A DNA stretch of 56,438 nt. Origin: Halococcus thailandensis JCM 13552. Its GTDB lineage: Archaea > Halobacteriota > Halobacteria > Halobacteriales > Halococcaceae. The notes below the pieces were generated by a model. It was not told the origin of the DNA, ran no database searches, and worked only from the letters and a program-made list of their open reading frames with translations. The DNA lies in assembly GCF_000336715.1 (NCBI RefSeq), contig NZ_AOMF01000165.1, forward strand, positions 148,295 to 204,732, written 5' to 3'. Positions 1 through 8,402 of the stretch are shown piece by piece; position 1 is the stretch's first letter; every line of letters starts with the position of its first letter. The position numbers were made by a program, and so were the translations under genes.

Positions 1-34
1 CCCTCGCGCCATCAGAGATGTGTATAAGAGACAG
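1..34 (+). other. Sequencing adapter (Nextera/Tn5 mosaic end), not genomic
   Basis: Positions 16-34 are exactly the 19-bp Tn5 mosaic end AGATGTGTATAAGAGACAG. The preceding CCCTCGCGCCATCAG agrees, from memory, with the outer part of the first-generation Nextera read-1 adapter. This is untrimmed library sequence, so genomic DNA starts at about base 35 and this is a contig end. Confidence 0.96.
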
Positions 35-441
35 GCACCGAGCAAGGCGAGCAGTTCGTCGACGAAGAAGTAGCCGACCGCGCCGAGAGCGAGCGAGGCC
101 ACCACCGCGTAGATGACCGTCTGGGAGGCGGCGTACTCGGCTCTCCGTTCCTCCCCGGCCCCGGTGTACTGGGCGACGAGCACGCTGCCCGCGACCGAGA
201 GCCCGAGCGCGAGCGAGATCAGCAGGAACACCATCGGGAACGCGAAACTGATCGCGGCCAGCGCGGTCGTGTCGTACTGCCCGAGCCAGAACGTATCGCC
301 CAGATTGTAGGCGGTCTGGAAGAGGTTCTGCACGATGATCGGCAGGGAGAGATAGAACAGCGGTTTGCCGATGCTACCCGACGTGAGATCGAACTCCTCG
401 CGGGACTTGAACAGGCCGCCGAGACGGCTTCGAAGGCTCAC
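35..441 (-). CDS. MATE family efflux transporter, N-terminal part, cut by contig end
   Basis: The reading frame starts at GTG 441 and runs open into the adapter, giving about 135 codons of a protein normally near 450-490 aa. After a basic start (SLRSRLGGLFKSREEFDLTSG) comes GSIGKPLFYLSLPIIVQNLFQ and then LGDTFWLGQYDT, which is the MATE N-terminal pattern: first helix, amphipathic turn, substrate-cavity helix. Three hydrophobic segments are visible. MATE proteins export cationic drugs using a sodium or proton gradient. The GTG overlaps the stop of the upstream TetR remnant (GTGA), so the two were one operon, typical of a TetR-controlled exporter. Because the regulator looks broken, control of this pump may be altered. 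The C-terminal two thirds lie outside the window. Confidence 0.85.
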
Positions 442-668
442 TCGGCGACAGCTCCTCGATCGATGGACACGTAACTGGAGAAACCGGGCGCTCCACGTGT
501 CGCAATTTCGTGACCGACGCGGTGGATGGTCTCCGATCGAACCGTCGTGATCGTGTCGTTCGTGCTGTTCGTGGACGTCGTGATTCGCGTCCGCAACGCA
601 CCAGTACCGCACTCATACAGCGTGCGAGAGGTGGCATCCGTGATATCGGTGATCGTCTCGTCAGTCAT
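438..668 (-). pseudogene. Remnant of TetR/AcrR family regulator
   Basis: ATG 668 opens a 76-codon frame beginning MTDETITDITDATSRTLYE, which resembles the first helix of haloarchaeal TetR regulators. The helix-turn-helix and the ligand-binding domain expected in a protein of about 190 aa are absent. The rest (rich in T, R and S) looks like out-of-frame sequence. The stop overlaps the MATE start, as in intact TetR-MATE pairs. I infer an internal deletion or frameshifts that left the two ends of the gene. Two palindromes upstream look like its former operators. It could also be a short unrelated ORF; the family call rests on a short stretch plus context. Confidence 0.5.
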
Positions 669-679
669 AGTCGTCAAGT

Positions 680-697
680 GCTGACCGTACAGTCAGC
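680..697. promoter_or_regulatory. Palindromic operator candidate, proximal
   Basis: GCTGACCGTACAGTCAGC is an 18-bp palindrome with a single mismatched pair, 12 bp upstream of the TetR-remnant ATG. It lies between a TATA-like element (about 721-730, minus strand) and the start. A TetR-type autoregulatory site is the natural reading. Confidence 0.5.
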
Positions 698-712
698 CGT
701 TGTCGATACAAC

Positions 713-726
713 TAACCGTTCGGTTA
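713..726. promoter_or_regulatory. Palindromic operator candidate overlapping TATA
   Basis: TAACCGTTCGGTTA has perfect 6-bp arms around TT. It abuts the minus-strand TATA-like sequence ATATTTAA, so a bound protein would block promoter access. This is the second of two palindromes in front of the TetR/MATE pair. Confidence 0.5.
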
Positions 727-989
727 AATATCTTCTGTCTCTCCGTCCACGAACGGATCCTCGCATTGTTCGGCTCGATCAGCTCTATCAGACAGTGTCG
801 ACCACGGTAGCAGGTCGAAGACTATCTCGTGGCGTCCGGGTTGTGGACGCAACACATGCATCGAGTCCGATAGGTAATACTTAATTGGTCGGGGTCGGTT
901 CGTTTCCCTAATGAATCGTCCCTCGCGCGAACGGTCTCCGCGCGGTCGCTCGCCTCGAACCGACCCGGCGACCTCGCTACGACCTTGAG

Positions 990-2036
990 ATGACGGGGAC
1001 GCGAATCGCACTCTGTCCGCACCTCTCGGTCGAACACTACCGCGGGGGCGAGAAGTGGGTCTGCGCGCTCGCCAACCGGCTCGCAGCCGACGGCGTCGAC
1101 GTGTCGGTGCGCGCGCTCCCCTACGCCCCCGGCGGCGAGCGCCGCGTCGACGTCCGCGAGGTGCTCGACTCCCGGGTTCCCTACCGCGAGGCCTGGCATC
1201 ACGACCTCTCCGGGTTCGACACGGCCTACGTCTTCTACAACCCCTTCTCCGAACTGTTCTTCTCGGGCGGCGACACGCGGATCGCGGGCATCCACTCGTG
1301 GGTCTACGTCTCCGAGAAGCTCTACGAGGCCCATTATGGCCTGGTGCCGACGGCGACGAAACTGCTCTACCGGCTGCTCGGTGACCGCGATCTCTCGCGC
1401 TTCGACGTCGTCCACTCGGTCACGCCGGCCTACGGTTCGCCCCACGCGAACACGGTGCATATCCCGAACTTCGTCGACATCGAGCAGTTCAGCCCCGATC
1501 GCGACGAGCGCGCCGACGAGTTCACCGTGCTCACGACCGCCGCCCACATCCGCGAGAAGGGCTGGGACACGATCCAGGCCGTGGCCGCACGCCTCCCCGA
1601 CGACGTCCGCGTCGTGACGACCGGCGATGGTGCGGGCGACGTGGAGGGTCTCGGCTTCCTCACCGAGGACGAGCTCGCCGACGCCTACGCGCGTGCTCAC
1701 GTCGTCCTCCATCCGGCACGCGTCGACACCGACAGCATGGTGATCAACGAGGCCTGCGCATCGGGCACCCCCGTCGTGACGACACCGCTCTCGACCCACG
1801 TCCGCGAGAACGAGGCCGTCCTCCAGGCCGAAACCCCGCGCGGGCTGGCCCACGCGATCGCGCGCATCCACGGCGAGTGGCGACACGACGACGGCTACGA
1901 CGAGCGCTGTCGCCGGGCGCGCGCCGAGGGTGAATCCCACGGCTTCGAGGAGGTCTACCCTCGACTCAAGCAGTTGCTCCTCTCGCCGCCGACCAAGAGC
2001 GAGAACGGCGCGACACGGACGGAGGTGCGCGCGTGA
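990..2036 (+). CDS. Glycosyltransferase family 4
   Basis: A 348-aa GT-B fold enzyme that would transfer a sugar from a nucleotide- or lipid-activated donor, probably at the cytoplasmic face of the membrane. The N-terminal half starts with RIALCPHLSVEHYRGGEKW, the glycine-bearing acceptor-domain loop of GT4. The C-terminal half has HIREKGWDTIQAV (start of the donor domain) and DSMVINEACASGTPVV, the E-x7-type nucleotide-binding motif. No membrane segment is visible. It is the first gene of an overlapping operon with GtrA and two DUF2079 proteins (GTGA overlap with gtrA), pointing to glycan or glycolipid assembly for the cell surface. The acceptor and sugar cannot be read from the sequence. Confidence 0.85.
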   Translation: MTGTRIALCPHLSVEHYRGGEKWVCALANRLAADGVDVSVRALPYAPGGERRVDVREVLDSRVPYREAWHHDLSGFDTAYVFYNPFSELFFSGGDTRIAGIHSWVYVSEKLYEAHYGLVPTATKLLYRLLGDRDLSRFDVVHSVTPAYGSPHANTVHIPNFVDIEQFSPDRDERADEFTVLTTAAHIREKGWDTIQAVAARLPDDVRVVTTGDGAGDVEGLGFLTEDELADAYARAHVVLHPARVDTDSMVINEACASGTPVVTTPLSTHVRENEAVLQAETPRGLAHAIARIHGEWRHDDGYDERCRRARAEGESHGFEEVYPRLKQLLLSPPTKSENGATRTEVRA

Positions 2037-2524
2037 GCGTTCTCGACGATATCAGGGAGCGCTCGCTGTTCGACCCGCAGAACAAGCGACTCGTCAAATA
2101 TCTCCTCGTCGGCGTCATGGGAATCGTCATCAACCAGGGCGTGTTTCTGCTTACCTACGAGGCCGTTGGGCTCCAGTATATCGTCGCCGGCCTGCTCGGC
2201 AGTGCGGTGAGCATCTTCGCCAACTACATCATGAACGACAGCTGGACGTGGCGCGAGAACGGCACCGCCGGCATTGGCCAGTGGCTCTGGCGCGGACTCA
2301 AATACGGTGCGACGCGGGTCGTCGGCGTCGGGATCGGCACCGTCGCGTTGATCGTTTTCGTCGATCTCCTGCATATCAACCCCTCGATCTCGAACATCCT
2401 CCGTATCGGCGTCGGCGTGCTCTGGGGATTCGGCGCGAGCGAGAAGTGGGTCTGGAGTTCGGACGGGTCGTCGATGTCGTTCGAGACGGTCAAGCGCTAT
2501 CTCGGTGAGGACAAGCGTGAGTAG
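2033..2524 (+). CDS. GtrA family membrane protein
   Basis: A 163-aa protein with about four hydrophobic helices and the GtrA signature: KYLLVGVMGIVINQGVF in helix 1 and IFANYIMNDSWTW at the helix 2 loop. GtrA-like proteins are implicated in moving polyprenyl-phosphate-linked sugars across the membrane. It starts with GTG inside the end of the GT4 gene and ends inside the start of the first DUF2079 gene, so translation is coupled. The role fits the flip or transfer step of the neighbouring glycosyltransferase, although direct substrate evidence is absent. Length is normal for the family. Confidence 0.85.
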   Translation: MSVLDDIRERSLFDPQNKRLVKYLLVGVMGIVINQGVFLLTYEAVGLQYIVAGLLGSAVSIFANYIMNDSWTWRENGTAGIGQWLWRGLKYGATRVVGVGIGTVALIVFVDLLHINPSISNILRIGVGVLWGFGASEKWVWSSDGSSMSFETVKRYLGEDKRE

Positions 2525-4550
2525 GCTCACGGAATCGCTTTCGATCGGTACGAGCGATTCGCTTTCCGATCGCGTGCTCGACAGCCTCCCCGAGCGCGGC
2601 AGTCCGACGTGGTACGTCCTCGGGCTCGCGCTGGCGCTGTTCGTCGGGTTTTCGATCTACACGGCGCTGATGCACGCCCGGTTCGAGACGACGGGCGCCG
2701 ACCTCGGGGCCTACACCCACATGTTTTCGAGCACGCTCGACGGCGAGGGCTGGCTCCAGCACGGGAAATATCGCGCGAGCCATCCCTCCGGCTCGTACTG
2801 GGGGGCACACTTCTCGCTCACCCTCCTGCTGTTCCTGCCGCTGTTCGCGCTCGTTCCGTCGGTGTACACGCTGCTGGTCGCCAAATCGTTCGTCCTCGCG
2901 GCGTCGGTGGTGGTGCTCTGGCTGCTCGCGCGCGACCGCCTCGACAGCGATCGCCTCGCAGGCGTCGTGACCGTCTCGTACGCGTTCAACCCGTTTCTCT
3001 GGTCGGCGTGGTCGTTCGACTTCCAGGAACAGGTGCTGATACCACCCTTCCTGTTCGCCGCCTACTACTGCTATCAGAAGGATCGCCAGCTCCTGTTTCT
3101 GGGCTTTCTCGCGCTCGTGCTGTTCACCAACGAGTTCGTCGTCTTCCCCACGATCGGCTTCATCGGCGGGCTGTTCGTCGCCGCGGCGATCGCCGGCCGG
3201 CTCAGGAAACGCGGCCCCATGATCCTCGGTGCGGGCGTGCTCGTCGTCGTCGCACGCATCGTGTCGAGCGCCGCCATCGACTACTACAGCGTCTTCGGCG
3301 GTCTGCCGACCTACGTGGTCGCCGAACCGCTCCAGCCGTTCATCCAGGGCATGGGGCGCGTCTCGATCGTCGATCTCGCGATGACTGTCCTCGCGAACCC
3401 CATGCTACTGATCGATTCGGCGACGTTCGCGGTCGCGGACAAACTGCTCTTCTTCGTCGCGTTCATGCTGCCGGTGGCCTTTCTCGCGCTGTTCGACGAA
3501 CTCTCGCTGGCGGCGCTCGCACCCTATCTCGGCTTCGCGTGGGTGTTCACCGGTGAGGCCAAGGCGGTCTATTTCGAGTTCGGCGCACACTACCCGCTCT
3601 ACTTGCTCCCGTTCGTCTACATCGGCGCGATCCACACTCTCCGCCGGCTCTCGGGTCGTTTCGACGCGCTGCGATGGCCCTCGCGATCGACGCTCGCCGG
3701 GTTGGTTTCGGCGGTGCTCGTGCTCTGTCTCGTCAGCGGTGCGGCCTCGGGCGGCGGCCATCTCGCCGTGCCGCCGCCGGCCGACGACGATCACCGCGAA
3801 ACGCTCGAGACGGCCATCGACTCGATCCCCGAGGACGCCTCGCTCATCGCACAGAACGACATCTACCCCCATGTGGCGACGCGACCGAACGCCTCGTTCA
3901 TCGTGAGTCCCGGAACCTTCGGCGCCTACGAGAACCGCTGGCAGAACGTCACGCCGGAGTATCTGCTGCTCGATACGCAGCTCAACCCGAACGCGCCGTG
4001 GGCGCGGGCCGTCCAGCAGACCTACGCCGATCGCCTCGGCGAGGAGTACGGCCTCTATCGGTATCAGGACGGGATTCAGATCTTCAAGCGTGGTTACGAC
4101 GGCCCCGTCCAGGGTGTCACGCAGTCCGACCCCGGTGCGCGCCGCTACGACGCCGCGAGCATGGCGACGGGTACCGCCGAGCGAGCCGACGGAACGATCG
4201 TGAGTGACAACGGCTCGGCGGGCGACTACCTCTGGTTCGGGCCCTACGACACGCTCACACCAGGTAGCTACACCGCGACCTTCCGGGTCAACGCCTCGGG
4301 AAGCGGCTCCAGCCCCGTCGTGACGGTCGACGTCGCCGGTGGGGACGATCACGGTCGCATCGCCAGCGAGTCCGTCGCGCCGACGGACGGCTGGCGGAAC
4401 GTCACCGTCGACTTCACCATCGACGAGACGACCACCGACGTCGAGTTCCGCGGGATCCGCGAGGGGTCGGGCCGGGTCGCGTTCGACGAGGTACGGGTGA
4501 GCTACGAATCGAAAAACGCTACTACGAATGCCTCGGCGGGGAGTGCATGA
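2517..4550 (+). CDS. DUF2079 polytopic membrane protein (copy 1)
   Basis: About 677 aa from GTG 2517, which overlaps the gtrA stop; an in-frame GTG at 2505 is the alternative. Residues 35-440 hold about ten membrane helices with motifs shared with copy 2: LALALFVGFSIY, NPFLWSAWSFDFQEQ, TNEFVVFPT, FGAHYPLYLLPFVYIGA. A soluble outside domain follows (ASLIAQNDIYPHVATRPNA), then a C-terminal beta-sandwich-like stretch (GDYLWFGPYDTLTPGSY, ATFRVNASGSG) resembling a carbohydrate-binding module. DUF2079 has no settled function; its architecture is reminiscent of GT-C glycosyltransferases. With GT4 and GtrA upstream, a surface glycosylation step is the best inference. Confidence 0.8.
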   Translation: MSRLTESLSIGTSDSLSDRVLDSLPERGSPTWYVLGLALALFVGFSIYTALMHARFETTGADLGAYTHMFSSTLDGEGWLQHGKYRASHPSGSYWGAHFSLTLLLFLPLFALVPSVYTLLVAKSFVLAASVVVLWLLARDRLDSDRLAGVVTVSYAFNPFLWSAWSFDFQEQVLIPPFLFAAYYCYQKDRQLLFLGFLALVLFTNEFVVFPTIGFIGGLFVAAAIAGRLRKRGPMILGAGVLVVVARIVSSAAIDYYSVFGGLPTYVVAEPLQPFIQGMGRVSIVDLAMTVLANPMLLIDSATFAVADKLLFFVAFMLPVAFLALFDELSLAALAPYLGFAWVFTGEAKAVYFEFGAHYPLYLLPFVYIGAIHTLRRLSGRFDALRWPSRSTLAGLVSAVLVLCLVSGAASGGGHLAVPPPADDDHRETLETAIDSIPEDASLIAQNDIYPHVATRPNASFIVSPGTFGAYENRWQNVTPEYLLLDTQLNPNAPWARAVQQTYADRLGEEYGLYRYQDGIQIFKRGYDGPVQGVTQSDPGARRYDAASMATGTAERADGTIVSDNGSAGDYLWFGPYDTLTPGSYTATFRVNASGSGSSPVVTVDVAGGDDHGRIASESVAPTDGWRNVTVDFTIDETTTDVEFRGIREGSGRVAFDEVRVSYESKNATTNASAGSA

Positions 4551-6550
4551 GCACCACCGACCGGGTCGCCGCGACCGTCGGCGACTACCTCCCCGAGCGC
4601 TCCAGCCCGACGTGGTACGTCCTCGCGCTCGCGCTGGCGCTGTTCGTCGGCTTCTCGATCTACCTCTCCCTGCTCTATCGGAGCTTCTGGCTCACGGGGG
4701 CCGACTTCGGCAGCTACATCCACATGTTCGAGAGCACCCTCCACGGCCAGGGCTTCCTCGAACAGGGCAAATACACCGTCCGCGGGCCCGAGAGCTCCTA
4801 CTGGGGCGGCCACTTCACGGCGACGCTGCTGGCCTTCCTGCCCATCTACGCGCTCGTCCCGTCACCGTACACGCTGCTCGTGATCAAGTCCGGGCTGCTC
4901 GCCGCGAGCGTGCCGATGCTCTGGATCCTCGCGCGCAGCCACATCGAGAGCGACCGGCTCGCGGGGCTGCTGACGGCCTCGTACGCGCTCAACCCCTTCC
5001 TCTGGTCGGCGTGGCTGTTCGACTTCCAGGAGCAGATCCTCCTCCCCCTGCTGATCTTCGCGGCCTACTACACCTACTCCGAACGGCGCTACATCGCCTT
5101 CCTCGCCTTCCTCACGCTCGTGTTGTTCACCAACGAGTTCACGACGATCCTCGTCGGCGGCTTTCTCGTCGGGCTCGTCGTGGTCTCCTTCCGCGGGGGA
5201 CGACTCCGGCGCGAGGCCCCGTATATCGGCGTTGCAGCCGGCATCCTCGTCGTCGCACGAGTGGTTTCGGGGTGGGCCATCGGCCAGTACACGGATGCGT
5301 CGGGGCTGCCGACCGACGTGATCGCGGCCCCGCTCCAGCCGTTCGTCGAGGGCTCCCGGGTGGGGATCGGTCAGCTGGTGACGATCGTGCTCGGCAACCC
5401 CGAGCTGATCATCGACTCGGTCTCGGTCGCGATCTTCGACAAGGTGGTCTATCTCGTGCTCCTCCTCCTTCCCGTGCTCTTCCTCGCGGTCGCCGACGAA
5501 CTCACGCTCGGCTCGCTGATCCCGTTCATCGGCTTCGCGTGGGTGTTCGCCGGTCGCGACGTCTACTACACGTTCGGGGCACACTACCCGCTCTACCTGC
5601 TCCCGTTCGTCTACATCGGCGCGGTGCGCGTGCTCGCACGCATCGACACCAGCGAGATCGTCGACACCGAGAGCGCGCGTGCCTCGGCACGAACGGTGTT
5701 GTCGGGGCTGCTCGCGCTCGTGCTGGTGGTGAACCTCGCGGTCGGCGTCGCCATCGGTGCGGAGAAAAACGCCGTGCCGAGCACGAACGAACACACGGAG
5801 ATGCTTGAGGAGGGCATCGACACGGTTCCTGATAACGCCTCGCTGCTCACGCAGAACGACGTCTTCCCCCACGTCGCCGAGCGGCCGAACGCGACCTTCA
5901 GCGCCAATCGGACGCTGTTCTACCGGTATCAGCGCAACAACCAGAAGCCGACACCCGAGTATATCCTTCTCGATACGAAACTCGAAACCCAGGGTGTCGA
6001 GTGGGCGCAGCCGGTCAGGACGACCTACGCCGAGCAGTTCGGAAAAGAGTACGGACTCGTGCGCTACGACGACGAGGTATGGGTGTTCAAGCGCGGCTAC
6101 AACGGCTCGCCCGACGGAATTCGCGGGAACTACACCGTCGAGCCGCGCACGTACGAGCTGGACGACTTCATCCCGAACGACGCGCTACGGATCGACGGCC
6201 AGCTCGTCGGCTCCGGCGGCGGTGAGGGAACCTACTACTGGTACGGTCCGGGCACGATGCTTCCGCCCGGCGAGTACATGGCGACCTTCCGGGTCAACGC
6301 GACCAGCGCCGGCGAGCAGCCGGTCGCGAACCTCGAAGTCGCCGCGGGCACCACGCCTCGGCCGGTCGCGACCGAGAACGTCACGAACACCGACGGTCTC
6401 GAAACCGTCACCGTCCCGTTCACGCTCGATCGAATGCACTCGAACGTCGAGTTCCGCGCCTCGCAGGCCGGCGGCGCGGGACGGCTCGCGCTCGAAAACG
6501 TCACCGTCCAGTCGGCTGCAGAGTCGAACAGCGGTACGGGCGCGAACTGA
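4547..6550 (+). CDS. DUF2079 polytopic membrane protein (copy 2)
   Basis: A 667-aa paralogue of the preceding gene, starting by ATGA overlap with it. The same blocks recur in the same order: LALALALFVGFSIYLSLL, NPFLWSAWLFDFQEQ, FTNEFTT, FGAHYPLYLLPFVYIGA, ASLLTQNDVFPHVAERPNA and a C-terminal YYWYGPGTMLPPGEY beta-rich domain. The nearly constant arrangement shows tandem duplication, yet the helices have diverged enough that it is not recent. The two proteins may form a heteromeric complex or act on different sugars. Function is unknown beyond membrane location and the glycan context. Confidence 0.8.
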   Translation: MSTTDRVAATVGDYLPERSSPTWYVLALALALFVGFSIYLSLLYRSFWLTGADFGSYIHMFESTLHGQGFLEQGKYTVRGPESSYWGGHFTATLLAFLPIYALVPSPYTLLVIKSGLLAASVPMLWILARSHIESDRLAGLLTASYALNPFLWSAWLFDFQEQILLPLLIFAAYYTYSERRYIAFLAFLTLVLFTNEFTTILVGGFLVGLVVVSFRGGRLRREAPYIGVAAGILVVARVVSGWAIGQYTDASGLPTDVIAAPLQPFVEGSRVGIGQLVTIVLGNPELIIDSVSVAIFDKVVYLVLLLLPVLFLAVADELTLGSLIPFIGFAWVFAGRDVYYTFGAHYPLYLLPFVYIGAVRVLARIDTSEIVDTESARASARTVLSGLLALVLVVNLAVGVAIGAEKNAVPSTNEHTEMLEEGIDTVPDNASLLTQNDVFPHVAERPNATFSANRTLFYRYQRNNQKPTPEYILLDTKLETQGVEWAQPVRTTYAEQFGKEYGLVRYDDEVWVFKRGYNGSPDGIRGNYTVEPRTYELDDFIPNDALRIDGQLVGSGGGEGTYYWYGPGTMLPPGEYMATFRVNATSAGEQPVANLEVAAGTTPRPVATENVTNTDGLETVTVPFTLDRMHSNVEFRASQAGGAGRLALENVTVQSAAESNSGTGAN

Positions 6551-6607
6551 CGGTCCGGCCGTGTCGAATGCGGAAGCTGTTTTTCGTCCAAGCACCGAGG
6601 AGTTGGT

Positions 6608-8020
6608 ATGCGCGAGGAAGTGCGAGCGTATTTCCGAGCCGCCGTGTCGCGCTCGCGGCGGTTCGAGCGGCGGGAGTTCCACGAGTTCCGCCGCTGGCTG
6701 GAGAGCACGCGAAACCTGGTCCATCTGTCGGTCGTGCTGTTCGTCCCGCTGCTGGTCGGGCTGGTGACGCTCGTTGCGAACGCGACGAACCTCTCCTTTC
6801 TGCTCTTTCCGCCGCTGGCCTCCGGGGCGTATCTCCTGTTCGCCCACCCCGAGGAGCGCTACTCGTCGCCGCTACGGTTCGTCGCAGGGCTAACCGTCGG
6901 TGCGCTGTGTGGCTGGCTCGCCATCGAGCTGACGGACTTGTTCTACGCCGGCGGTCCCGAATCGGTCCACGCGCCCAGCGCTGCGCTCGCGATGTTGCTC
7001 ACGGGCGCGGCGACGTGGGCGTTCAGCATCGAGGAGCCGGCGGCGTTCTCGACGGCGCTGCTCGCGGTCGTCGACGACGCACCGGGGTTCAGCTACGTGC
7101 TCAGCATCGCCGTGTCGAGCCTGCTCGTCGCCGGCGTGTTCGTCCTCTGGCATCGGCGTGTCTACCGCCACCGGGCGCGCTATCTCTATCAGTCGACCAA
7201 GGGTGACGATCACGTCCTCGTGCCGATGCGCGGCGATCACGCCGACGCGACCGCGTCCTTCGGCGCGCGCATCGCCGCCGCTCACGACGCCGGGAAGGTC
7301 GTCCTACTCGATATGGTCGAGTCACCCGACGTCGCCACCGACGGCGGGACGGAGATGGAGGCATCGACGGCGACGAAGACCCACGCCAGCCATCTCGAAG
7401 CGTACGCCGAGCGGATCGAGAAGACGATGGACGTACCCTGCGAGGTGGTCGTCATCGAACGCGGGGCGGAATCACCCGCCACGACGGCGCTCGGGGCCGC
7501 CCGCGAGGCCAACTGCGATCTCATCGTGACGCCGTACGAGCGCGCCGACGGCCGCACCGCCTCGTTCGTCACCTCGCTCTTCCGGACCGACATGGACGTG
7601 ATCGCCCACCGTTCGGCCGACGGCCGCACCGACTGGTCGCGGGTGCTCGTCTCCGTCCGGCGCGCGAGCGACGTCGCCCACAGCATGCTCGATTTCGCCT
7701 GCCGGCTCACCGGCCGGTCGGGCAAGGTGAGCCTCTGTCACTGCATCGACAACGAACACGAGCGCCGCGACGCCGAGAGCATGCTCGCCGAACTCGTCGA
7801 GACGTTCACCGAGCGGATCGAGACCCGCGTCGCCCACGGCCCGATCGAGGAGTTCCTCGCCGACGCCTCGTCGCGCCAGAACCTCCTCATGCTTGGCGCG
7901 AGCGCCGACCGCAGTGCTGTCTCGCGGCTGCTCTCGCCGGCGACCTTCCAGCGCCTCCACGACATCGAGTGTGACGTCGCCATCGTCGATCGGCGCTATC
8001 GGCCGCTCGAACGAGAATGA
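6608..8020 (+). CDS. HPP membrane domain fused to two UspA-like domains
   Basis: 470 aa. Residues about 35-190 are a hydrophobic HPP-family region with four or five helices (NLSFLLFPPLASGAYLLFAHPEE holds the HPP-type proline-rich turn; HAPSAALAMLLTG follows). Residues about 198-325 (DDHVLVPMRGDHADATASFGARI) and 340-465 (WSRVLVSVRRASD to LLMLGASADRSAVSRLL) are two universal-stress-protein folds facing the cytoplasm. HPP proteins include a nitrite transporter in plants, and UspA domains often bind ATP, so a nucleotide-sensing transporter is possible. ATG 6608 is preceded by a short gap of 57 nt after the DUF2079 gene, but it probably has its own promoter. Confidence 0.75.
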   Translation: MREEVRAYFRAAVSRSRRFERREFHEFRRWLESTRNLVHLSVVLFVPLLVGLVTLVANATNLSFLLFPPLASGAYLLFAHPEERYSSPLRFVAGLTVGALCGWLAIELTDLFYAGGPESVHAPSAALAMLLTGAATWAFSIEEPAAFSTALLAVVDDAPGFSYVLSIAVSSLLVAGVFVLWHRRVYRHRARYLYQSTKGDDHVLVPMRGDHADATASFGARIAAAHDAGKVVLLDMVESPDVATDGGTEMEASTATKTHASHLEAYAERIEKTMDVPCEVVVIERGAESPATTALGAAREANCDLIVTPYERADGRTASFVTSLFRTDMDVIAHRSADGRTDWSRVLVSVRRASDVAHSMLDFACRLTGRSGKVSLCHCIDNEHERRDAESMLAELVETFTERIETRVAHGPIEEFLADASSRQNLLMLGASADRSAVSRLLSPATFQRLHDIECDVAIVDRRYRPLERE

Positions 8021-8402
8021 GAACGCAAACAGGGAAAACAATAGAGCCGCCCTAGGTATCTTTCGGGATTGAGCGCAGTGCTTCGAACGATCAAAGGAAA
8101 TGGTTCGCTGATTATACGAACCCGTGCACCTCGTGCGTTCAGCAATAAATGATACTCCGCCAGGATACAACGGGTGTGACTCTGCACAACGAGGCGGATC
8201 TACAACGCGTCCTATTCCGCAGATGTACCGCTATAACGAACAGATCTTCAAGAGCGGATGCACCATGCTAAGAGCACCGTTCCAGAATCTAGCCTTCAGG
8301 AAGCAAACCTTGTTGAACGAGTTATCATATGGATTATATCCAAATACGACGTTATTTGTTGCTAATACTACTACACTTTGACTCGATAAGTACCAAGAGT
8401 AC
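8021..8402. other. AT-rich gene-free spacer at island edge
   Basis: Base composition drops sharply after 8020. Only short frames without recognisable features exist (for example 8124-8381). No promoter-to-ORF arrangement, tRNA or transposase motif was seen. I looked here for a duplicated tRNA-Thr 3' end and did not find one. Confidence 0.5.

Noticed and set aside
8021-8402. Second att copy of the tRNA-Thr 3' end at the island's left edge
   Set aside because: No run similar to the tRNA 3' half could be found, so the island boundary by integration is not proven.
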